Shown: piece after piece, positions 55,296-62,017 of the stretch
How positions within the stretch are numbered: position 1 is the first letter of the stretch
How the letters are laid out: every line of letters starts with the position of its first letter
DNA from: Erwinia oleae
GTDB taxonomy: Bacteria > Pseudomonadota > Gammaproteobacteria > Enterobacterales > Enterobacteriaceae
Direction: 5' to 3'
DNA length: 64,000 nt
NCBI RefSeq assembly: GCF_000770305.1
Contig: NZ_JNVB01000008.1
Coordinates: 17,475-81,474 of the forward strand
The notes under the pieces: model-generated
What the model was told of the DNA's origin: nothing
The model's input: the letters and a program-made list of their open reading frames with translations, nothing else
Database searches by the model: none
Made by a program: the position numbers and the translations under genes

Positions 55296-55323
55296 ATTTA
55301 ACATAATATACATTATGCGCACC
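55296..55323 (-). other. dif: dif, XerCD chromosome-dimer resolution site
   Basis: Read on the - strand, all 28 bases agree with the E. coli dif sequence: XerC arm GGTGCGCATAA, 6-base centre TGTATA, XerD arm TTATGTTAAAT. XerC and XerD recombine here, activated by FtsK, to separate chromosome dimers. It lies between the polyol permease and a methyltransferase gene. KOPS orientation changes across it. Confidence 0.98.
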
Positions 55324-55390
55324 GACATGGCGGAGATTGAAAAATTGCTCTCCGTGCGTATCCCAAGACCAGTTCTTGCTTGTCCGGCAT

Positions 55391-55972
55391 TCACCCATTC
55401 GCGAAATCACGTAGCCCGGCCACCATTTTTACAACGTGAAAGCCATGCTCATGCAAAAGCTGTTCATACTCTGCCGCAGCCAGACTGGCATGATAAAGCG
55501 CTTCACCTTCAAATGTGCCAATGGCTTCGCCGTTACCTGGGCCGCTGGTAAACATTAATGCCGCTTTGCTTGCCGCGTGCTGACGGAAGCGCGTAAACAT
55601 TTCACGCTGATCTTCACGCGTCAGATGAAAAAAACTGTCCCATGCGATCAGCCCATCGAATTTTTCCGTCAGCGCCAGCGCCCGCATATCGGCTTGCAAC
55701 CAGTGGTGCCGGGGAAAACGTTGTTGGCAGGCATCAATCATCGCCTGTGAGCTATCAACACCTGTAACCTGAAATCCCTGTCGGATAAAATACTCCGCAA
55801 CCGGCACGCCGTTGCCGCAGCCGATATCAAGTATCCGCCCGCCTGCGGGCAGCAGGTTCAGAAAGCTGTCGAGCCAGGGCTGCTCAAAAAGATGGGTTAA
55901 TCGCTGATCCCCAAAGGCTTTGGCATGCCGTTGATAAATTCCAATGATATTTTTTGCCAGCGGATTGGACAT
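55391..55972 (-). CDS. Class I SAM-dependent methyltransferase
   Basis: 193 residues. Motif I is ILDIGCGNGVPVAEYF (about 47-62), with the acidic residue of motif II in VTGVDSSQAMID and motif post-II HWLQADMRAL. Substrate unknown. The ending MVAGLRDFANG is short and does not look like the usual last strands of this group; the stop is 68 bases from dif, so the 3' end may have been altered. A start at 55972 gives normal N-terminal length. Confidence 0.82.
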   Translation of the reverse strand: MSNPLAKNIIGIYQRHAKAFGDQRLTHLFEQPWLDSFLNLLPAGGRILDIGCGNGVPVAEYFIRQGFQVTGVDSSQAMIDACQQRFPRHHWLQADMRALALTEKFDGLIAWDSFFHLTREDQREMFTRFRQHAASKAALMFTSGPGNGEAIGTFEGEALYHASLAAAEYEQLLHEHGFHVVKMVAGLRDFANG

Positions 55973-56030
55973 CAGCTCTCTCTTTTAGCGGCTCAGGCAA
56001 TTTACAGCCCGACTGAACCCGTTATCTTAA

Positions 56031-57350
56031 TTACTCTTTCAACTGCTCATTAACATGCTCAATGGCCTGAACAACTTCAGCCGAATGCGATTGTATCCCG
56101 ACAATAACATTGCCTGCTTCTTTAATCAGTGAAACGCCCAAATCAGCCCTGACAAGGTTAGCCGTAATGTTTTTTTGTGCCGTGCTGGCCAGCGTCTGAT
56201 TGCAGTCCACCACGCTGGCAATTTCCTGGGTGGCACTGTTGATATTGGCCGCCAGCATGCGGACTTCATTGGCCACGACGGCGAAGCTTCGACCGTGCGT
56301 CCCTGCCCTCGCCGCCTCAACGGCGGCGTTCAGCGCCAACAGGTTGGTCTGATTGGCGATGGAACGAATGGTATCAACCAGAATACCAATCTGCGCCGAC
56401 TGGCTGCTCAGCCCATTGATATCTTCCGATACTTTGCGCAACTCGCTGGCGATTTCATTCATTTTTTGCACGCTGTTTTCAACAACAATCACGCCCTGCC
56501 GCGTATCGGCATTGGTCTCCAGCGCCGCTTTATAAGCGTGTTCGGCGGCTTCCCGCTCCTGTTTGTTTTTATTCATTTGCGCCGTGACGTCGGTGGCAAA
56601 TTTCACTACTTCATACAGCTTTTTGTTTTCATCAAAAACCGGATTGTAGGTCGCGCGGAGCCAGATCTTTTCACCCTTTTTATTCACGCGCTCATAAAAG
56701 CCCGAGGCGAAATTTCCCTGACGCAGCTTTTGCCAGAAATCCTTATACTGCTGACTGTGATAAAGCTCAGGGGCACAAAATATTCGGTGGTGCTGCCCAA
56801 TAATTTCATCGCTTCTGTAACCGGTGGTTTTCAAAAAATTTTCGTTGGCGTGAAGCACGTTGCCATCCAGATTGAATGAGATAACCGCCATTGAACGGTT
56901 AATCGCATTGGTCATCGCCCGTTGCTCCTGGGCATCAAAGATCCTTTCAGTAATATCTGACGCCAGTTTGACAATCTTTATCACTCTGCCGCTGCGATCT
57001 TTAATCGGGACATAGTTGGCTTCCAGCCAGACAGGACGTCCAAACCTGGCCAGGCGCAAAAATTTATTGCTGAAACTTTCTCCTCGACGCAGTCGCGCCC
57101 AGAACTCCGCATAGGCAGCCGAATTGTTGAAACTGTCCGGGCAGAGAATGCGGTGATGCTGGCCGATCACCTCGCCTGCCGTGTAGCCCATAATGTCCAG
57201 AAATAGTCCATTCGCCGAAAGAATTTGGCCTTCAGGGGTGAACTCAATCATCGCGATAGCGTTATGCAGCGAGTTAATGGTTTCGCGGGAGTTGCGTAAG
57301 GGAGAGTGCGCAACACGTGATAAAACCGCTGATTTAATGCTGTTGATCAT
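56031..57350 (-). CDS. Soluble PAS-PAS chemoreceptor (BdlA/Aer-like)
   Basis: 439 residues without membrane helices. PAS1 about 25-135 ([25 protein letters not shown]), PAS2 about 148-260 ([25 protein letters not shown]), then a short MCP signalling domain with the hairpin tip [37 protein letters not shown]. Likely senses redox or a small ligand through a PAS-bound cofactor and signals to CheA/CheW. No C-terminal CheR pentapeptide. A FliA-type promoter lies 44 bases upstream, so it is expressed with late flagellar genes. Confidence 0.92.
   Translation of the reverse strand: MINSIKSAVLSRVAHSPLRNSRETINSLHNAIAMIEFTPEGQILSANGLFLDIMGYTAGEVIGQHHRILCPDSFNNSAAYAEFWARLRRGESFSNKFLRLARFGRPVWLEANYVPIKDRSGRVIKIVKLASDITERIFDAQEQRAMTNAINRSMAVISFNLDGNVLHANENFLKTTGYRSDEIIGQHHRIFCAPELYHSQQYKDFWQKLRQGNFASGFYERVNKKGEKIWLRATYNPVFDENKKLYEVVKFATDVTAQMNKNKQEREAAEHAYKAALETNADTRQGVIVVENSVQKMNEIASELRKVSEDINGLSSQSAQIGILVDTIRSIANQTNLLALNAAVEAARAGTHGRSFAVVANEVRMLAANINSATQEIASVVDCNQTLASTAQKNITANLVRADLGVSLIKEAGNVIVGIQSHSAEVVQAIEHVNEQLKE
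56301..56308 (-). promoter_or_regulatory. KOPS octamer
   Basis: CCCTGCCC on +, that is GGGCAGGG on -, in the chemoreceptor gene; points back toward dif, opposite to all sites left of dif. Confidence 0.6.
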
Positions 57351-57692
57351 TCTGTAACCTTTTTAGAAATTATTGATATCGTCACAGAAAGGGTTATCGG
57401 CAAAAGCGGGCAAAAATTCACTTTTAAATCGCGCGCAACTTAAAAGCACACGATTAGAGTGTTGTATCAAAATTTTCTCATGGTTTTGCAGACCTGAGAT
57501 ATTTTTTTTGCGGCAATTTTATGTGATTTTTTAGCAGCTTCCTGCACATTTACTGATTCCATTGGCAAAACAATCACTGCTTTACCCTCTTATTTACGTC
57601 TTCAATTTAAGTCAAATCGCCTAAAGTAATGCTATGCCCGGATAACATTTTAATTTTTCTCTCCGGTTTTCTGACGAAAAGGTTCTTTTTGC
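57351..57692. other. 342-bp divergent region chemoreceptor / srfA
   Basis: No gene seen. Contains a FliA promoter for the chemoreceptor (57394-57420). The rest is AT-rich; a promoter for srfABC must lie here but none is clear. Confidence 0.55.
57394..57420 (-). promoter_or_regulatory. Sigma-28 (FliA) promoter of the chemoreceptor gene
   Basis: On the - strand: -35 TGAATTTT (6 of 8 to TAAAGTTT), 11-base spacer, -10 GCCGATAA (perfect). Spacing is the E. coli consensus. Confidence 0.85.
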
Positions 57693-59030
57693 GTGGCTAA
57701 AACATTCTTACGCAGCGGAAATTTAGACGCCGTTCTGGCCCTGGGCGAAAACGGTTTGCCGGTTTACCTTTCAGCCCTTCAGCTTCGCGAGACGTTACGT
57801 CTGCGAAAACAGCAGCACATCGCCGACTGTCTGGCGATCCCGCAGCCTAACGACGCGGGCGATCGCCTTGACTGGTACGCACCCGTGTCGGGCAAAATCT
57901 CCTCCTGGGCAGGCGCGACTGACAGCGCACGCAGTCAGGCGCTCAGCCAACTGGTGGCGTGTCAGCAGGCGGTTGCCGACCTCTGTCAGCGCGCACAGAA
58001 TTCTGAAAAACCGGGCCAGAAACTGTTTGGCGCCCTGCTCGCTAAGGCCTTGCAGTTTCCCGATCAAAATTTTGTCTATTTAGTCGGCGGTAAACCCGTC
58101 ATCACCTTCTGGGGTTTTGTCAGTCTGGAAAAGAAAACCCGGCTGGATGCGCTGGATTGTCTGCGTACCGAACCGGAAGAGATCCCGACGTTGTCGAAAC
58201 GGGTTGATATCCCGCCGCCGCCGGTCATTGCCACGCCGCCTGTACCTGTGCCCGAGCCAATTATTGTCTTGCCCCCTGCGCCACAGGAACCCGCAGCGGA
58301 GCCTGCACCGGTTACTCCGGTCGCGGTTGCGCCTGCAAGAAAAAATCTTACCCTGCTGCGCTATGGCTGGACGTTACCTGCCGTGGCCTTGTTAATTGCG
58401 CTGGGCGTTCAGCTGAAAAGCTGTGTTTCACAGCCGCAAACGACGCAGGCTGTCCAACCGCCTGTCAACGTTAAGCCGGTGGAGCCGCCTGCACCTACTC
58501 CCGCGCCACCCGTTGCCAAACCGGTGCTGGCGCCCGAACTGCCGCTTGCGCCTGCCAGCAGCACGCAGGTGAATGCTCCTCAACCTGAGCCTCAGGCCGT
58601 GCCGCCAACAGAGGCCGTCAGTGAAGAAGCGGCAATACCTGTTGCCAAAGATGATCTGGTGATGCCCACGGATGCGGTAAAACTGGGCTCAACTAAATTC
58701 CTTAATGGTAACTGGCGCGCCCTGCCCGGCGGAAAAAATCCGGTAACCGGCAAACCGCCAGGCCTGCGCTACCAGATGAAAAACGGCAAAGGAACGCTGA
58801 AGCTGACCCAGGGTGACGGCGTAAGCTGCCGCGTGGATGTGTTCGCTGGCCTGATGAAATCAGGAAACCTGGTGATCAACAGCCGCACCAAAGCAAAATG
58901 CAGCGACGGTTCCCGCTATCAGATGCCGGATCTGGTCTGCAAACAAGGTATTAGCGGCCCGGCTGAGTGTAGCGGACAGTATGATGCTAATACGGTATTA
59001 CCGATGACGATGAAGCGTGAGAGTAAATAA
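57693..59030 (+). CDS. srfA: SrfA-family protein, single-span membrane component of srfABC
   Basis: 445 residues from a GTG start behind AAAAGG. Layout: N-terminal domain about 1-165; Pro-rich stretch 173-215; one membrane helix about 225-243 (GWTLPAVALLIALGVQLKS); second Pro/Ala-rich spacer 255-307; C-terminal domain 330-445 with four cysteines (379, 403, 416, 426) that could form disulfides, so this end is probably periplasmic. No enzyme motif seen. First gene of srfABC, with its stop overlapping the srfB start. Srf genes were named in Salmonella as SsrB-regulated; the mechanism is not settled. Confidence 0.82.
   Translation: MAKTFLRSGNLDAVLALGENGLPVYLSALQLRETLRLRKQQHIADCLAIPQPNDAGDRLDWYAPVSGKISSWAGATDSARSQALSQLVACQQAVADLCQRAQNSEKPGQKLFGALLAKALQFPDQNFVYLVGGKPVITFWGFVSLEKKTRLDALDCLRTEPEEIPTLSKRVDIPPPPVIATPPVPVPEPIIVLPPAPQEPAAEPAPVTPVAVAPARKNLTLLRYGWTLPAVALLIALGVQLKSCVSQPQTTQAVQPPVNVKPVEPPAPTPAPPVAKPVLAPELPLAPASSTQVNAPQPEPQAVPPTEAVSEEAAIPVAKDDLVMPTDAVKLGSTKFLNGNWRALPGGKNPVTGKPPGLRYQMKNGKGTLKLTQGDGVSCRVDVFAGLMKSGNLVINSRTKAKCSDGSRYQMPDLVCKQGISGPAECSGQYDANTVLPMTMKRESK
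58720..58727 (-). promoter_or_regulatory. KOPS octamer
   Basis: CCCTGCCC on + inside srfA; points toward dif from the right side. Confidence 0.55.
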
Positions 59031-62017
59031 TGATGCTGGCTGCGATCACAGATTTTAAATCCACGATGACGCTGATTCAGAACAGCGGCATTCAGTTTCT
59101 GGACTTTGCATTGACGCCGATCCACGATGCCGACATGCCAGGAAAATTTGTCCGTCAGACTGCGAACGGCCCGCTGCTGCGCCTGAATTTCAATGCGCAG
59201 AGCGGTAAGTATTTGCTGCCGGTCAACGCGGGCGGCATGCCTGAAGTGGTCAAGCCGGAGTTCAGCTTTTCGCTTGAGCAGTCGCTACAACTGTTAAACG
59301 GCGTCTGGCTGCCGCTGCCTTTTTTCCGCTTCAACCCACCGCGCACCTTTATTGGCGGCCCGGACAACTGGGCGCGCATGCAGATCCTCGCGCTCGACAG
59401 GCCCGATCCCAATGGTAAAACCCATCGTCTTTGTCTCGCATTTGAAACCCGCGTCTGGCCGGAGGGTGAAGATGAATCGCTGGCGCTGAATGAGAGCGAC
59501 GTTAAAAACGGCGTCAGTTTTGCACTGGCTCATCGTAGCAACGAGCTGGGCGAGTTTCTTGATCACACCTGGGTTGATGGCTGGCTGCGCGAAGCGTTCA
59601 GCGAACGTGCCGCTGCGGTTGAAGGTCGGCCGCAGGTGAATATCCGTACCGCGCTGCGTGAATTTGAATACCAGGCGCACTATCTGAATATGCTGCATCT
59701 GCTGGGAGAGCAGCTTGCGCTGCCCGAACTGAAAATCAGCGCCGCCACGCTCCAGGAACCTGCCGTTGCGGTAGATTTGATCCTTGATGTCGGCAACTCG
59801 CATACCTGCGGCATCATGGTTGAAGACCATCCTGACGACCCGCATGGCCTTAAGCATACCTATGAGCTGCATCTGCGCAATCTCAGCGCACCGCACCAGC
59901 TCTATAATGAGCTGTTTGAAAGCCGCGTCGAATTTGCGCAGGCCAGTTTTGGTAAGCAGAATTACGCTATCGAAAGCGGGCGCGATGACGCGTTTATCTG
60001 GCCCTCCATCACCCGTGTTGGCCGCGAAGCGACTCAGCTGGCGCTGGCGCGACTGGGCACCGAAGGCGCTACCGGCATCTCCAGCCCGCGGCGCTATTTA
60101 TGGGATGAAGAGAGCTATACGCCAGGCTGGCGTTTCAGCCGCACGCCGGGCAGCGCCGCCCAGGAGCCGCTGGCGACCGCCGCGCCGCTGACCTTTTTAA
60201 TTAACGATGAAGGCCAGCCGCTTTACAACCAGCCGACGGAAGAGCGCCTGCCGGTGTTCTCGCCGCAATACAGCCGCAGTTCGGTGATGAGTCTGATGCT
60301 CTCTGAACTGCTGGCGCAGGCGCTGATGCAGATGAACAGCCCTGCCCAGCGGCAGAAAATGCTGCACAGCAGCGCGCCGCGCCAGCTACGTCATATCATT
60401 TTGACGTTGCCTTCCGCGATGCCGAAGCCGGAACGGGAAATATTTCGCCGCCGCATGCAGGAAGCTATCGCGCTGGTGTGGAAAGCGATGGGCTGGCATC
60501 CGGCTGATGACGACTTTACCAGCGAAAAAGATAAAGCGAAGAGTCTGGTGCCGGTGCCGGTGGTACAGATGGAGTGGGACGAAGCCACCTGTGGGCAGAT
60601 GGTCTACCTCTACAACGAAACCCAGGTTAACTTTGGCGGCCGCGCCGAAGACTTTTTTATCAGCATGGCGCGGCCGGATCGCGTGCGCGCCGCTGATGAG
60701 CCGCCGGGGAAAACGCTGCGCATTGCCTCCATTGATATCGGCGGCGGCACCACCGATCTGGCTATCACGCAGTACCGGCTGGACGACGGCGTCGGCAATA
60801 ACGTCAAAATCATGCCGCGCCTGCTGTTTCGCGAGGGATTTAAGCTGGCGGGCGATGACATTCTGCTGGATGTGATCCAGCTTTATGTGCTTCCCGCCCT
60901 TCAGGCGGCCTTCAAACAGGCCGGCATGGCTAATCCCGAAGGCGTGATGACGCGGTTGTTCGGGCACGAAGGTCGGCTCGACGGACAGTCCACCCTTCGC
61001 CAGCAGGTGACGTTGCAGATTTTTATGCCCGTAGGCCAGGCGATCCTTGAAGCCTATGAAAGCTTTGATCCGCTTGATTTGAGTGCTGAAGTTGACGCCC
61101 GCTTCGGCGAGCTGCTCGGGCAGCCGCCAACGCAAAAGCTGCTGGATTACATTAACCGTGAGATCCAGCGTGAGCTACCCGGCGATGCAGCCGGGTTTGA
61201 TATATTGCAGGTGCCGCTGATTGTGCGGTTGAGTAAACTGCATGCCGAATTTCTTTCGCCACGAATGAATATCACGCAGAGTCTGCGATCGATGTCGGAA
61301 GTGGTGGCGGTTTATGACTGCGACGTGCTGCTGCTGACCGGCCGACCTTCTCGCTTCCCCGGCGTACAGGCGCTGTTCCGTCATCTTCAGCCGCTGCCGG
61401 TCAGCCGAATTCTCTCGCTGGATGGCTATCACACCAACGACTGGTATCCGTTTAACAAACAGGGGCGCATTGAGAACCCGAAATCCACCGCGGCGGTGGG
61501 GGCGATGCTCTGCCTGTTGTCGCTGGATCTGCGGCTGGCGAACTTCTGGTTCAAAGCCGGTGATTTTCAGCCCTATTCAACCATTCGTTACCTTGGCATG
61601 ATTGACAGCAACGGCGCACTGAGCGGTGAAAACGTCTGGTATGCGGATATCGACCTCGACGACGAAAAATTCAGCCTGGATTCGCGTCAGCGTTTCCAGG
61701 TGCGCGGCGCGTTGACGTTGGGATTTCGTCAACTGGATAACGACCGCTGGCCAGCGTCGCCGCTCTACACCCTTTCTATTGTCGATCCGCAGCTGGCACG
61801 CAGCGTCGCGGGCGATAAGGTATTAAAAATCAAACTTGCCGTTACGAAGGACGCGGGCGAATTTGGCCCGGAACGGTTTGAAATCGCCGAGGCCGCACTG
61901 GACGATGGCACACCCGTGCCGCTTGAGCACCTGCGTCTGAAATTAAACACGCTGGCCAGCAGCGGATCGGGGATCACCCATTACTGGATCGACAGTGGGA
62001 GCGTATATAAGAAATGA
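59030..62017 (+). CDS. srfB: SrfB, large Hsp70/actin-fold protein
   Basis: 995 residues from ATG 59030 (59033 also possible). No signal peptide or helix, so cytoplasmic. Three ATP-binding marks of the Hsp70/actin/sugar-kinase fold are visible in order: phosphate-1 DVGNSHTCGI at 253-262, phosphate-2 DIGGGTTDLAI at 569-579, adenosine loop LTGRPSRFPGVQ at about 769-780. The gap between the first two is much larger than in Hsp70, implying inserted domains. Coupled to srfA (TAATG) and srfC (ATGA). The family is annotated as a virulence factor; ATPase activity is my inference from motifs. Confidence 0.9.
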   Translation: MMLAAITDFKSTMTLIQNSGIQFLDFALTPIHDADMPGKFVRQTANGPLLRLNFNAQSGKYLLPVNAGGMPEVVKPEFSFSLEQSLQLLNGVWLPLPFFRFNPPRTFIGGPDNWARMQILALDRPDPNGKTHRLCLAFETRVWPEGEDESLALNESDVKNGVSFALAHRSNELGEFLDHTWVDGWLREAFSERAAAVEGRPQVNIRTALREFEYQAHYLNMLHLLGEQLALPELKISAATLQEPAVAVDLILDVGNSHTCGIMVEDHPDDPHGLKHTYELHLRNLSAPHQLYNELFESRVEFAQASFGKQNYAIESGRDDAFIWPSITRVGREATQLALARLGTEGATGISSPRRYLWDEESYTPGWRFSRTPGSAAQEPLATAAPLTFLINDEGQPLYNQPTEERLPVFSPQYSRSSVMSLMLSELLAQALMQMNSPAQRQKMLHSSAPRQLRHIILTLPSAMPKPEREIFRRRMQEAIALVWKAMGWHPADDDFTSEKDKAKSLVPVPVVQMEWDEATCGQMVYLYNETQVNFGGRAEDFFISMARPDRVRAADEPPGKTLRIASIDIGGGTTDLAITQYRLDDGVGNNVKIMPRLLFREGFKLAGDDILLDVIQLYVLPALQAAFKQAGMANPEGVMTRLFGHEGRLDGQSTLRQQVTLQIFMPVGQAILEAYESFDPLDLSAEVDARFGELLGQPPTQKLLDYINREIQRELPGDAAGFDILQVPLIVRLSKLHAEFLSPRMNITQSLRSMSEVVAVYDCDVLLLTGRPSRFPGVQALFRHLQPLPVSRILSLDGYHTNDWYPFNKQGRIENPKSTAAVGAMLCLLSLDLRLANFWFKAGDFQPYSTIRYLGMIDSNGALSGENVWYADIDLDDEKFSLDSRQRFQVRGALTLGFRQLDNDRWPASPLYTLSIVDPQLARSVAGDKVLKIKLAVTKDAGEFGPERFEIAEAALDDGTPVPLEHLRLKLNTLASSGSGITHYWIDSGSVYKK
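60340..60347 (-). promoter_or_regulatory. KOPS octamer
   Basis: CCCTGCCC on + inside srfB; points toward dif from the right side. Confidence 0.55.

Noticed and set aside
55315..55551. 78-codon open frame on + starting inside dif
   Set aside because: Opposite to the methyltransferase gene and begins in the recombination site; no family features.
57622..57645. FliA-like promoter for srfA (TAAAGTAA ... CCGGATAA)
   Set aside because: Spacer is 8 instead of 11 bases and the -10 matches only 6 of 8.
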